From NCBI RefSeq assembly GCF_006171285.1, contig NZ_CP040889.1, positions 992,001 to 1,056,000 of the forward strand: a stretch of 64,000 nucleotides of DNA, written 5' to 3'. The position numbers and the translations under genes are program-made. This DNA comes from Leclercia adecarboxylata. GTDB taxonomy: Bacteria; Pseudomonadota; Gammaproteobacteria; Enterobacterales; Enterobacteriaceae. Positions 1 to 9,892 of this stretch are shown here, piece by piece. The notes beneath the pieces were generated by a model. The model was not told where the DNA came from. It saw only the letters and a list, made by a program, of their open reading frames with translations, and made no database searches. The stretch's first letter is position 1, and each line of letters starts with the position of its first letter.

Positions 1-635
1 TCACCCTGGTTGACCATTCCGCCAGCATTCTGTCGGCGCTGATGCCAGCCGAAGTGAGCAGTCGCTTACAACATCGGCTGACCGATATGGGCGTGCATCT
101 GCAGTTAAAATCGCAGCTGCAAAGCCTGACCCAAACCGATAACGGAATCTGCGCCCTGCTGGACCGCGACCGCTGCATTGAGGTGGATGTGGTGATTGCC
201 GCCACCGGCCTGCGTCCGGAAACGGCGCTGGCCCAGCGCGCGGGGGCCGAAACAAATCGTGGCGTGAAGGTCGACAGCTATCTGCAAACCACCCAGCCGG
301 ACATCTATGCCCTGGGCGACTGCGCCGAAATTAACGGTCAGGTGCTGCCATTCCTGCAGCCGATCCAGTTAAGCGCCATGTATCTGGCGAAGAACCTGCT
401 CGGGGCCAACACCCCGCTGAAACTGCCCGCCATGCTGGTGAAGGTCAAAACGCCGGAACTCCCGCTGCATCTGGCGGGCGAAACCCAGCGTCAGGATTTG
501 AACTGGCAGCTAGCCATCGAAGCGCAGGGAATGGTGGCGAAAGGCGCCGACAGCGAGGGCAATTTACGCGCCTTCGTGGTCAGTGAAGATCGCATGAAGG
601 AGGCCTTCGCCCTGCTGAAAGCATTACCGGTTTAA
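1..635 (+). CDS. norW: Nitric oxide reductase FlRd-NAD(+) reductase, C-terminal part (5' end cut by window)
   Basis: NorW passes electrons from NADH to flavorubredoxin NorV, which reduces nitric oxide to N2O in anaerobic cytoplasm. About 210 residues are visible of a family length near 377; the reading frame is open from base 3 to a TAA at 633-635. The visible part has the second half of a pyridine-nucleotide disulfide oxidoreductase fold, including the FAD-contacting motif IYALGDCAE and the start of the C-terminal rubredoxin reductase domain ([12 protein letters not shown]). The expected partner norV should lie just upstream, outside the window. In E. coli the next genes are hypF and hydN; they are not here. 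Confidence 0.95.
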   Translation, partial: TLVDHSASILSALMPAEVSSRLQHRLTDMGVHLQLKSQLQSLTQTDNGICALLDRDRCIEVDVVIAATGLRPETALAQRAGAETNRGVKVDSYLQTTQPDIYALGDCAEINGQVLPFLQPIQLSAMYLAKNLLGANTPLKLPAMLVKVKTPELPLHLAGETQRQDLNWQLAIEAQGMVAKGADSEGNLRAFVVSEDRMKEAFALLKALPV

Positions 636-688
636 CCCTCAAACTCTTGCTCTTTCTCGTTGTATGCTTGTCAGTCTTTGCAATTTGC

Positions 689-713
689 AGCCCCGGTGCC
701 CGGGGCTTTTTTA
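689..713 (+). terminator. Rho-independent terminator after norW
   Basis: An 8-bp perfect stem, AGCCCCGG / CCGGGGCT with a TGC loop, is followed by a run of T. It lies 54 bases after the norW stop and would end the norVW transcript. Confidence 0.85.
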
Positions 714-801
714 ATGCGGAACAGCTGTAAAACCGCGTCCTGTTTTAATCCTGTTTTCGGGCCTACGCTGTAGCGGTATTCCTTAGCCGGAGACCACACA
801 A

Positions 802-954
802 ATGGCCAACTTCACCAAAGAAATTAACTATCTCGCTGCCTGGTTCAGGCAGGTAAAGCAACATGAACATATTCTGTTTCGCTGGCTGTATCTCAGCCCG
901 GAAGCGCGCGTTGAGCGCCTGCGCGAGCTTATGATGCCGGTCAGCAAGCGTTGA
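802..954 (+). CDS. Unrecognised 50-residue small protein
   Basis: An ATG-TGA frame of 50 codons with a GGAG ribosome site (positions 790-793) about 8 bases before the start. The product begins MANFTKEINYLAAWFRQ and ends MMPVSKR; it is rich in aromatic and basic residues (net positive), has no membrane segment or Cys, and looks like one amphipathic helix plus a basic tail. I do not recognise the family. It sits alone between the norW terminator and a REP element, on the same strand as the SgrR-like regulator gene that follows. It does not resemble SgrT as I remember it. Coding status rests on the ribosome site, full-length frame and codon choice like its neighbours. Confidence 0.55.
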   Translation: MANFTKEINYLAAWFRQVKQHEHILFRWLYLSPEARVERLRELMMPVSKR

Positions 955-974
955 TTGCCTTGCATGAACCAAAG

Positions 975-1016
975 GTTTTGTAGGCCGGGTAAGGCGTAGC
1001 CGCCACCCGGCAAAAC
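975..1016. repeat. REP element
   Basis: GTAGGCCGGGTAAGGCGTAG followed by CCGCCACCCGGC, bounded by GTTTTG and CAAAAC so that the stem extends outward. This is the typical enterobacterial extragenic palindrome; the same sequence family recurs at 6898, 14586, 28377 and 43973. Confidence 0.9.
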
Positions 1017-1085
1017 AAACCGCACTGTTTATTATCCCGCAAAACCCCCTACACTCTTCGCAACGCCATTGTCAGGGATGCCGCC

Positions 1086-2735
1086 ATGCGCCAGCTCCAG
1101 AAGATCCGTCAGTATCAACGGCTGTATCAGCACTACGGCGCAGAGCCTGAGCTCACCACTCTCGCCGAAGTGGCCGAGGTGGCGCTGTGCAGCGAACGCC
1201 ACGCCCGCACGCTGCTGCGCCAGCTGGCCGAAAGCGGCTGGCTAAGCTGGCGCGCCCAGGCGGGGCGCGGGCATCGCGCCACCCTGCACTGTCTGGTCAC
1301 CACCAGCGAACTCAGCGCCCCGCTGATGCATGCCTGCCTGGAGAAAGGAGATTATCAGAGCGCGCTACAGCTGGCGGACGGCGACCCGGCCAGCCTGCAC
1401 CACATCATCACCCCGTTTCTCGGCGGCAAATGGCTCAAGCACCAGCCGACGCTGCGCATTCCCTGGTACCGCCCGCTCACCTCGCTGCATCCGGCGCTCC
1501 ACCGACGGCGCGCCGAGCAACATATCATCTGCGCGGTCCACGCCGGATTAACCCGCTATGAACCAGGCCAGGCGCAGCCGGTTGCCGACCTGGCGCACCA
1601 CTGGGCCTGCTCTGACGACGGCCTGCGCTGGCATTTTTACCTGCGCAGCGGCGCGCACTGGCATAACGGCCAGCCGGTCAGCGATGACGACATCCTGAGC
1701 GCGGTCCAGCAGCTTTTGGGCGATCCGGCCCGCAGCAGCGGATTACTGCATATCGACGCGGTCACTCTTGCCGCCCCCTGGTGTCTGGCGGTGTACCTGC
1801 ATGCGCCGGATGCCCTGCTGGCCCATCGCCTGGCGCATCCTGTCTGCCGTCTGCCGCATCCCCGACAGCCTGAGGTGGGTGCAGGGCCGTTCGCCATTGC
1901 CCGCCACCACTCGCATTTTCTGCGCCTCGAGCGCCAGCCCTGGTACTTTGCCGGCCACCCGCTGCTGCACGCCATTGAGTTCTGGCGTACCGGCATGGCG
2001 ACCGATAAACCGGCATGGATAACGGTGGGTAAAGGCAACGCCCCGCAGGAAGCGGTCACCTCCACCAGCGGTGGATTTGCGTGGTTGATGGTCAATGCAA
2101 AGGTGCCCGCCGCGCTTGCCGCCTGGCTGCGCCAGAGCCTGCTGACCCTCAACCAGCAGTGCTTCGACTGGCGAGAAGATCTTCAGACGCAGACCGAGAT
2201 TCTTCCCGGCTTGCAGGTTCCCGACCTGCCCGCCGGGCCCGATATCGCGCTGCCGCCCCATTTGAGGCTGGTGTGCTATAACACGCCGGAATTGCGCGAA
2301 CTGGCAGAGAAGTGGCGGGTTCAGCTGCATCAGCGCGGCTGCGAGCTGCACACCGACTGGAAAGATCGTGACGGCTGGTACGCCCCCGATACGCTGGCGG
2401 ATGCCGATCTGCTGCTGGGGGATCATCTGGCGACCGGGATGGCCGGGTTTGCGCTGGCGGAGTGGTTTATCTATGAGCCGGCCTGGGCTACGGCACTGGG
2501 GGAGGATCGCTGGCAGCAGGAGAAAGCGCGCCTGATGCAACACAGCCACAGCGAAGCGCAGTTTGACGCGCACCTGACGCCCTTTTTCCAGCGCCTGCTG
2601 GCGGAAGGCCGCTGCACGCCGCTGTTCCACTATCGCTACCGGATCAACGCCCTGGAAAACGTGCAGGATATGGTGCTGACCGCGGGGGGCTGGCTCGACT
2701 TTACCCGCGCCTGGCTGCCCCCGGCTGCCCTGTAG
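1086..2735 (+). CDS. SgrR/YbaE-family transcriptional regulator
   Basis: 549 residues, the usual SgrR family length. The N-terminal 75 residues form a winged helix (CSERHARTLLRQLAESGWL followed by a basic wing with RGH), and the remainder resembles oligopeptide-type solute-binding proteins (TLRIPWYRPL, then GLRWHFYLRSGAHWHNG at about residues 180-196). Family members bind DNA with the N-terminus and sense a small ligand with the C-terminus; SgrR itself activates the sgrS glucose-phosphate stress RNA. No sgrS-like RNA, thiamine transporter or setA is adjacent, so this is probably a paralogue (compare E. coli YbaE) with unknown target. A REP element precedes it. It ends one base before the stop of the opposing ascG. 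Confidence 0.85.
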   Translation: MRQLQKIRQYQRLYQHYGAEPELTTLAEVAEVALCSERHARTLLRQLAESGWLSWRAQAGRGHRATLHCLVTTSELSAPLMHACLEKGDYQSALQLADGDPASLHHIITPFLGGKWLKHQPTLRIPWYRPLTSLHPALHRRRAEQHIICAVHAGLTRYEPGQAQPVADLAHHWACSDDGLRWHFYLRSGAHWHNGQPVSDDDILSAVQQLLGDPARSSGLLHIDAVTLAAPWCLAVYLHAPDALLAHRLAHPVCRLPHPRQPEVGAGPFAIARHHSHFLRLERQPWYFAGHPLLHAIEFWRTGMATDKPAWITVGKGNAPQEAVTSTSGGFAWLMVNAKVPAALAAWLRQSLLTLNQQCFDWREDLQTQTEILPGLQVPDLPAGPDIALPPHLRLVCYNTPELRELAEKWRVQLHQRGCELHTDWKDRDGWYAPDTLADADLLLGDHLATGMAGFALAEWFIYEPAWATALGEDRWQQEKARLMQHSHSEAQFDAHLTPFFQRLLAEGRCTPLFHYRYRINALENVQDMVLTAGGWLDFTRAWLPPAAL

Positions 2736-2736
2736 A

Positions 2737-3750
2737 TCAGCGGTGCGGACCGGGGATGGCGGAATCCCGCAGGATCAGCTCTCCGGCGAAGGTCTGGCGG
2801 AAGGTGAAGTCCCCGCCATCGAGCATAAAGATCAGACGGCTGATGGTCTCTTTCACCATCTCGGTCACCGGCACGCGCACGCTGGAGAGCGACGGCACAA
2901 TGTACGGCGCCATCGCAATGTCATCGAAACCTATTACCGATACCGCTTCCGGTACGGCAACCCCGCTGTCGTGAAGCTGTTTGATGGCGCCAATCGCCAT
3001 ATCGTCATTACTCGCCACCAGCGCGGTAAAGCGCTCGCCGCGCGCCAGTAGCGTTGCCACGCCAGCCGCGCCGCTGGCAGGGTTCCATTTGCCTTCGACA
3101 ATCAGCGATTCGCGCAGGGGAATACGGTGGGCAGCAAGGGCATCTTTGTAGCCGGAAAGACGTTCAATCCCGGTGGGGGAATCCAGCGATCCGGTAATAA
3201 ACGCGATATCGCGATGGCCCTGTTCGATAAGGGTTGATACCGCCGCCTGGCTGGAGGCTTTATGATCTGACCAGACGCAGTGGCTGCTGTTTTTGCGCAG
3301 ACGACGGTTGAGCACGATCACCGGCTGCTCGTGCTTCTGGATGATCTCGTCCATCTCATCGACGCTGAGAAAACGCGGATAGATGATGATCGCATCGCAG
3401 CGCATATCCAGCAGATACTGGATCGCGGCCCGCTCTTCATCGGCGCTGTGCTTGCCGTCGGCGAGGATCAGCTGACGCCCTTTTTCCTCGGTCATTCGCG
3501 CCGCGTGGAACAGCAGTTCGCTGAAATAGACCCCGTGGTAGAGGGTGTTGGTCACCACCAGCCCGAGGGTCTGCGTGCTTTTGGTCGCCAGGTTGCGCGC
3601 CAGCAAGTTGGGCCGGTAGCCGCTCTCTTCAATCGCCTGAAAAACCCTGTCTTTTGTCTCCTGGCTCACGTAGCCATTGCCCGAAAGCACCCGGGAAACC
3701 GTCGCCTTCGAGACCCCTGCCCGCTTCGCCACTTCCAGCATCGTGGTCAT
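2737..3750 (-). CDS. ascG: LacI-family repressor of the asc beta-glucoside genes
   Basis: 337 residues. Residues 2-48 are a LacI-type helix-turn-helix (TMLEVAKRAGVSKATVSRVL), followed by a periplasmic-binding-protein-like sensor domain containing VIGFDDIAMAPY. It closely matches E. coli AscG, which represses ascFB and binds a TGAAACCGGTTTCA-like operator. The start is taken at MTTMLEV, matching the family; an in-frame extension of 35 residues upstream lies in the promoter region and is not expected to be translated. Divergent from ascF, with a near-palindromic operator between them. Confidence 0.95.
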   Translation of the reverse strand: MTTMLEVAKRAGVSKATVSRVLSGNGYVSQETKDRVFQAIEESGYRPNLLARNLATKSTQTLGLVVTNTLYHGVYFSELLFHAARMTEEKGRQLILADGKHSADEERAAIQYLLDMRCDAIIIYPRFLSVDEMDEIIQKHEQPVIVLNRRLRKNSSHCVWSDHKASSQAAVSTLIEQGHRDIAFITGSLDSPTGIERLSGYKDALAAHRIPLRESLIVEGKWNPASGAAGVATLLARGERFTALVASNDDMAIGAIKQLHDSGVAVPEAVSVIGFDDIAMAPYIVPSLSSVRVPVTEMVKETISRLIFMLDGGDFTFRQTFAGELILRDSAIPGPHR

Positions 3751-3916
3751 GCATCTGTTCCGTCTGAATCTGATGAGCGGCAGTGTACTGCACCGCGTGA
3801 AAATTGTCGCAGCGTCGATCGCAGGCTTTTTAACGTCACAGGTGATCGCCGTCACGAATCTAAAAAATGGCTAAAACGTGATCTTGTTTGATCACATGAA
3901 ACTCTTCATGATTTTG

Positions 3917-3932
3917 TGGAACCGGTTTCCTA
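3917..3932. promoter_or_regulatory. Probable AscG operator in the ascG-ascF divergent region
   Basis: TGGAACCGGTTTCCTA is centred on ACCGGT and is close to the GAAACCGGTTTC core recognised by AscG/GalR-type LacI proteins. It overlaps a TATATAA stretch (3931-3937) that could be the ascF -10 region, so binding would block transcription. A second perfect inverted repeat, CATGAA-ACTC-TTCATG (3895-3910), lies 6 bases upstream. Operator identity is inferred from family knowledge and position. Confidence 0.65.
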
Positions 3933-3994
3933 TATAAGTTTCATCGCTCACCCCGATGAAGACGTACCTTACTGATAAAACAGGATACAACCCG

Positions 3995-5446
3995 ATGGCC
4001 AAAAACTATGCTGCGCTGGCGAATGCCGTTGTCAGCGCGCTCGGCGGCAAAGACAACATTGTCGCCGTCACCCACTGTATGACCCGGCTGCGCTTCGTGG
4101 CGAAAGACGAGAGCCTGATCGACAGCGCCACGCTTAAGAGCATCAGCGGCGTGCTGGGGGTAGTGCGCAACGACAACCAGTGCCAGGTGATCATCGGCAA
4201 TACCGTTTCTCAGGCGTACCGCGAGGTGGTGAGCCTGCTGCCCGCCGGGCTACAGCCTGCCGCGCCGCAGGGGCCGCAAAAGCTGACCTTCAGACGCGTT
4301 GGCGCGGGCATTCTTGATGCGCTGATCGGCACCATGTCTCCGCTGATCCCAGCGATCATCGGCGGGTCGATGGTCAAACTGCTGGCGATGATCCTTGAGA
4401 TGACCGGCGTGCTGACCAAAGGCGAACCAACGCTGACCATTCTGACGGTGATCGGCGACGGCGCGTTCTTCTTCCTGCCGCTGATGGTGGCCGCCTCTGC
4501 TGCCGTGAAATTTAAGACCAACATGTCGCTGGCGATCGCCATTGCGGGCGTGCTGGTTCACCCAAGCTTTATCGAGCTGATGGCCAAAGCGGCGCAGGGC
4601 GAGCACGTTGAGTTCGCGTTTGTGCCGGTAACGGCGGTGAAATATACCTACACGGTGATCCCAGCGCTGGTCATGACCTGGTGCCTGTCGTATATCGAGC
4701 GCTGGGTGGACAGAATTACCCCGGCCGTTACCAAAAACTTCCTGAAGCCGATGCTGATCGTCCTGATCGCCGCCCCGCTCGCCATCGTCCTGATTGGACC
4801 GCTGGGGATCTGGATCGGTAGCGCCATCTCCGCGCTGGTTTACACCATCCACGGCTATCTGGGCTGGCTCTCTGTCGCCATCATGGGCGCACTGTGGCCG
4901 CTGCTGGTGATGACCGGGATGCACCGCGTCTTTACCCCAACCATCATTCAGACCATTGCCGAAACCGGCAAAGAGGGAATGGTGATGCCGTCTGAAATCG
5001 GCGCCAACCTGTCCCTCGGCGGTTCATCGCTGGCGGTCGCATGGAAAACGAAAAACCCGGAACTGCGCCAGACGGCGCTGGCGGCAGCGGCTTCCGCGAT
5101 TATGGCGGGGATCTCTGAACCGGCGCTGTACGGCGTGGCGGTTCGCCTGAAACGTCCGCTCATTGCGAGCCTGATCAGCGGCTTTATCTGCGGCGCCGTC
5201 GCCGGGATCGCCGGGCTTGCCAGCCACTCGATGGCGGCACCGGGCCTGTTTACCAGCGTCCAGTTCTTTGACCCGGCTAACCCGATGTCCATCGTCTGGG
5301 TATTCGGGGTGATGGCCCTGGCCGTGGTGCTCTCTTTCGTGCTGACCCTGATCCTGGGCTTTGAAGATATCCCGGTTGAAGACGAAGCAGAAAAAGCCCG
5401 CGCGCTGCAATCCGCACCGGTTCAGGCCAAAGCAGCACAAGCATAA
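3995..5446 (+). CDS. ascF: PTS beta-glucoside transporter, EIIBC
   Basis: 483 residues. It imports aryl-beta-glucosides (arbutin, salicin, cellobiose class) with concurrent phosphorylation. The IIB domain is N-terminal, with the phosphorylated Cys28 in VTHCMTRLRF; the IIC membrane domain follows from about residue 100 and has the conserved GMHRVFTP and GISEPALYGV stretches. No IIA domain is present, so a IIA from another system (Crr type) is needed, as for E. coli AscF. The start MAKNYAAL matches the family; an upstream in-frame ATG at 3956 lies within the leader. ascB follows after 18 bases. Confidence 0.95.
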   Translation: MAKNYAALANAVVSALGGKDNIVAVTHCMTRLRFVAKDESLIDSATLKSISGVLGVVRNDNQCQVIIGNTVSQAYREVVSLLPAGLQPAAPQGPQKLTFRRVGAGILDALIGTMSPLIPAIIGGSMVKLLAMILEMTGVLTKGEPTLTILTVIGDGAFFFLPLMVAASAAVKFKTNMSLAIAIAGVLVHPSFIELMAKAAQGEHVEFAFVPVTAVKYTYTVIPALVMTWCLSYIERWVDRITPAVTKNFLKPMLIVLIAAPLAIVLIGPLGIWIGSAISALVYTIHGYLGWLSVAIMGALWPLLVMTGMHRVFTPTIIQTIAETGKEGMVMPSEIGANLSLGGSSLAVAWKTKNPELRQTALAAAASAIMAGISEPALYGVAVRLKRPLIASLISGFICGAVAGIAGLASHSMAAPGLFTSVQFFDPANPMSIVWVFGVMALAVVLSFVLTLILGFEDIPVEDEAEKARALQSAPVQAKAAQA

Positions 5447-6889
<1,443 letters not shown>

Positions 6890-6897
6890 CCCGCCCT

Positions 6898-6936
6898 TTT
6901 TGCCGGGCGGCGCTCTGCTGCCCGGCCTACAAAACC
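6898..6936. repeat. REP element after ascB
   Basis: GCCGGGCGGCGCTCTGCTGC then CCGGCCTACAAAACCC, a REP palindrome 12 bases after the ascB stop. It may stabilise the 3' end of the ascFB mRNA. Confidence 0.85.
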
Positions 6937-6975
6937 CATCCAAAATTTATAATTTCAGTGCGTTACTATCATTCA

Positions 6976-7034
6976 TTGACACCATGAATATATCATTGTA
7001 TAAAACTCCGCCGTAATAAATGATATTCATTCTC
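6976..7034 (+). promoter_or_regulatory. Sigma-70 promoter with Fur box for the ABC/MFS operon
   Basis: TTGACA (6976-6981), a 17-base spacer and TATAAA (6999-7004) form an almost ideal promoter. Just downstream, AATGATATTCATT (7019-7031) differs from the Fur core AATGATAATCATT at one base; over the 19-base Fur consensus (7016-7034) I count 14 matches. A Fur dimer there would cover the transcription start. The gene for the binding protein begins at 7083. Regulation by iron is inferred from the site. Confidence 0.75.
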
Positions 7035-7082
7035 AGCCAGGCTTCGGGCTGTCATAGATAAATTAATGAAGGATAGCGTTTC

Positions 7083-8081
7083 ATGAAAAAGGTCATCAGC
7101 GCATTAGGATTGCTGATCGCGACAGCCGGTTCTGCCTTTGCGACCACATACCCTCTGACGATTGAGAATTGCGGATATAAAGAAACCTTCACTAAAGCAC
7201 CGGAACGCGTGGTCGCGCTGGGGCAGAACACCGTAGAGATTCTCCTGCTGCTGGGCCTGGAAGATAAGGTCGCCGCCAGCGCCTTCTGGCCGACCAAAGT
7301 GCTGCCTGAACTCGCTGAGAAGAACAAGAAAGTCAAAACGCTGACCGTCGAGATCCCGACCCTGGAATCCATCCTGGCGCAAAACCCGGACTTCGTTCCG
7401 GCGCAGCTGCCGCTGCTGCTGGGGCCAGAGAGTAAAGTCGCCAAACGCGAAGATCTCGCCACCGTCGGCGTGAACAGCTATATGTCGCCGGGCATGTGCG
7501 CCACCAAAAAAGAGATTGGCGATATGTACGGCAGCCGCCAGAAGCTGTGGGACATGAGCTTCCTGTATAAAGAGATCGAAGATTTCGCCAGAATCTTCAA
7601 CGTCGAAGATCGCGGCCAGGCCCTGATCGCCGATTTCAAAAAGCGCGAAGCCGACCTGCGCGCTGAATTCAGCAAAAGCAAAAAAGACCTGTCGTTCGTC
7701 TTCTGGTTCTCCAGCTCCTCCCCTTCCTCTGACGCCTACGTCGGCGGGAAAAACAGCGCCTCCGGCTTTATCGCCAACGTGCTGGGCGGCCACAACGCCA
7801 TCACCTCCGAAACCGAATGGCCGACCGTGGGCTGGGAGAGCATTATCGCCGCTAACCCGGACGTGATCGTGGTCTCCAGCCTCGACCGCAACCGCTGGGC
7901 GCTGGATAACGCCGAGGAAAAAATCAAATTCCTGAAGAGCGATCCGGCCGTCAGCCAGCTGGATGCGGTGAAAAAAGGTCACATTGTGGTGATGGACGGC
8001 CAGGCCATGAACCCGACCATCCGCACCATCTACGGCGCGGAACAGATTGCTGAACAGCTCAGAAAGATGGGACTGAATTAA
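7083..8081 (+). CDS. Periplasmic metal-chelate-type binding protein of an ABC importer
   Basis: 332 residues with a clear signal peptide (MKKVISALGLLIATAGSAFA, cut near residue 20) and no lipobox. The body is a helical-backbone class III binding protein (Peripla_BP_2, FhuD/BtuF/FepB class): an N-lobe with APERVVALGQNTVEILLLLGL, a linking helix and a C-lobe with GWESIIAANPDVIVVSS. Ligands of this class are ferric siderophores, haem or corrinoids; the residues do not tell me which. The Fur box upstream favours an iron chelate. Its stop overlaps the permease start (TAATG), so the two are translationally coupled. Confidence 0.85.
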   Translation: MKKVISALGLLIATAGSAFATTYPLTIENCGYKETFTKAPERVVALGQNTVEILLLLGLEDKVAASAFWPTKVLPELAEKNKKVKTLTVEIPTLESILAQNPDFVPAQLPLLLGPESKVAKREDLATVGVNSYMSPGMCATKKEIGDMYGSRQKLWDMSFLYKEIEDFARIFNVEDRGQALIADFKKREADLRAEFSKSKKDLSFVFWFSSSSPSSDAYVGGKNSASGFIANVLGGHNAITSETEWPTVGWESIIAANPDVIVVSSLDRNRWALDNAEEKIKFLKSDPAVSQLDAVKKGHIVVMDGQAMNPTIRTIYGAEQIAEQLRKMGLN

Positions 8082-9118
8082 TGACCGCCGTGGTTCAACA
8101 GACCCGGCTGAACTGGCTGAGGCCGGCGTCGGGTCTCCTGGCAGTGGTGGCGCTGCTGCTGGTTATCGCCTTTGGCGTCAGCGTGGGGGAACTGGCAATC
8201 CCCCTGCAGAGCGTGTTCTACGCCATTACCAATAAAATGGGCTTAACCGCGGAGCCGCTCAATCGCATCTACGAGAGCGTGATCTGGGATTTTCGCCTGA
8301 GCCGGGCATTGGTAGCGGCCTGCTGCGGTGCCGGTCTGGCTATCTGCGGCGCGGTGCTGCAAAGCCTGCTGAAAAACGCCCTCGCCGAACCTTACGTGCT
8401 GGGCGTTTCAGCCGGGGCGTCAACCGGTGCGGTCTCCGTGGTGGTGCTGGGCATTGGCAGCGGTGCCGTTACCCTTTCCGCCGGGGCCTTTGCCGGGGCG
8501 TTTACCGCCTTCGCGTTTGTGGCCCTGCTGACCAACGGCGCCCGTGGCGGCAGCGAGCGCACTATTCTTGCCGGGGTCGCCGCCTCGCAGCTGTTTAACG
8601 CCATTACCGCCTGGACCGTCAGCACCTCGGCCAGCGCGCAGCAGGCACGTGACGTGATGTTCTGGCTGCTGGGCAGTTTTAGCGGCGTGAGATGGCCGGA
8701 ATTCCAGCTGGTTCTGGTTGCGGTGCTGGTGGGTCTGGCGATCTGTCTTTATTACGCCCGGGCGCTGGACGCCTTCACCTTTGGCGACGATGCCGCCGCC
8801 TCGCTCGGGATCGCCGTGCCCTGGGTACGCCTGATCCTGTTTATCGTCACCGCCTTAATGACGGCAACCATCGTCAGCATGGCGGGCTCCATCGGCTTTG
8901 TCGGCCTGGTGGTACCGCACATGATGCGCTTCTTCTTTGGGCCGTTGCACCGCACACTGCTTATCGCCAGCGCGCTGGCGGGTGCCATCCTGATGGTGCT
9001 GGCGGATATCGCCTCCCGCCTGCTGATCGCCCCGCAAAGCCTGCCGGTCGGCGTCGTCACCGCGCTGGTGGGCGTGCCGTTCTTTGCCGTGATTATCTAT
9101 CGTTCAAGGAATAAGTGA
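8081..9118 (+). CDS. FecCD-family ABC transporter permease
   Basis: 345 residues with about ten hydrophobic segments. Family markers include RLSRALVAACCGAGLAICGAVLQ near residue 75, NALAEPYVLGVSAGASTGA, and SIGFVGLVVPHMMRFFFGP near residue 270, which is the loop that contacts the ATPase. It forms the inner-membrane channel, as a homodimer, with the ATPase encoded next. Start overlaps the binding-protein stop; its own TGA overlaps the ATPase ATG. Confidence 0.93.
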   Translation: MTAVVQQTRLNWLRPASGLLAVVALLLVIAFGVSVGELAIPLQSVFYAITNKMGLTAEPLNRIYESVIWDFRLSRALVAACCGAGLAICGAVLQSLLKNALAEPYVLGVSAGASTGAVSVVVLGIGSGAVTLSAGAFAGAFTAFAFVALLTNGARGGSERTILAGVAASQLFNAITAWTVSTSASAQQARDVMFWLLGSFSGVRWPEFQLVLVAVLVGLAICLYYARALDAFTFGDDAAASLGIAVPWVRLILFIVTALMTATIVSMAGSIGFVGLVVPHMMRFFFGPLHRTLLIASALAGAILMVLADIASRLLIAPQSLPVGVVTALVGVPFFAVIIYRSRNK

Positions 9119-9879
9119 TGAGCATCACTGCTGAAAATATCACCTGGAAGGTGGGTAAAAAGGTCATCGTTGATAATGTCTCGCTGTCGGTATCCCAGGG
9201 GCAGACCGTGGGCCTGCTGGGGCCAAACGGCTCCGGCAAATCGTCGCTGCTGCGGATCCTGGCTGGTTTACGCCGCCCCCATAGCGGCACCGTCGCGGTG
9301 GACGGCAAAAGCATCACCGGCATCCCGAAAAAACAGCTCGCCCGTCGGGTCGCTTTTGTGGAACAGCACGGGATGACCGACGCCAACATGCGCGTGCGTG
9401 ACGTGGTCAAGCTGGGGCGTATTCCGCACCACTCCCCGTTCTCCGGCTGGACGGCGCAGGATGACGAAACGGTCACCCAGGCGCTGAAGACGGTGGATAT
9501 GCTGCATCACAGCGAGCAGGGCTGGCTGAGCCTCTCCGGCGGTGAGCGCCAGCGGGTGCACATTGCCCGGGCGCTGGCGCAGATGCCGACCGAAATCCTG
9601 CTGGATGAACCCACCAACCACCTCGACATCCACCATCAGATGCAGCTGATGCAGTTGATCAGCCAGCTTCCGGTCACCAGCATCGTCGCCATTCACGATC
9701 TTAACCACGCCTCCATGTTCTGCGATGCGCTGATCGTGATGCAGAAAGGGCGCGTGGTGGCCAGCGGTACGCCGCAGGCGATCCTGACCGAAGAGCTGCT
9801 GTGGGAGATATTCCGGGTGAAAACCCGTATTGAACTCTCCCCCGACCATGGCAAAAAACATATCCACTTCCTCGTCTGA
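9118..9879 (+). CDS. ABC transporter ATPase, FepC/FhuC class
   Basis: 253 residues. Walker A is GPNGSGKSS (residues 35-43), the signature LSGGE is at 139-143, Walker B ILLDEP at 160-165 and the switch His at 193 (AIHDLNHA). It powers the import complex with the FecCD permease. I take the ATG at 9118 (TGATG overlap with the permease stop) rather than the GTG one codon earlier, because the overlap is the usual coupling arrangement. The C-terminus is short, ending soon after the core. Confidence 0.93.
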   Translation: MSITAENITWKVGKKVIVDNVSLSVSQGQTVGLLGPNGSGKSSLLRILAGLRRPHSGTVAVDGKSITGIPKKQLARRVAFVEQHGMTDANMRVRDVVKLGRIPHHSPFSGWTAQDDETVTQALKTVDMLHHSEQGWLSLSGGERQRVHIARALAQMPTEILLDEPTNHLDIHHQMQLMQLISQLPVTSIVAIHDLNHASMFCDALIVMQKGRVVASGTPQAILTEELLWEIFRVKTRIELSPDHGKKHIHFLV

Positions 9880-9892
9880 GGCGAGGTAACAG

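Noticed and set aside
955-1085. SgrS-like small RNA upstream of the SgrR-family gene
   Set aside because: The region is a REP element plus a short leader; no ptsG-pairing stretch or terminator with long T run was found.
1187-2630. Several long alternative frames across the SgrR-like gene
   Set aside because: They are GC-rich shadows of the real gene: Arg/Ala/Pro-rich products, no ribosome sites.
3880-3900. CRP site in ACGTGATCTTGTTTGATCACAT upstream of ascF
   Set aside because: The two half sites are spaced by 10 bases instead of 6; only one good half site is present.
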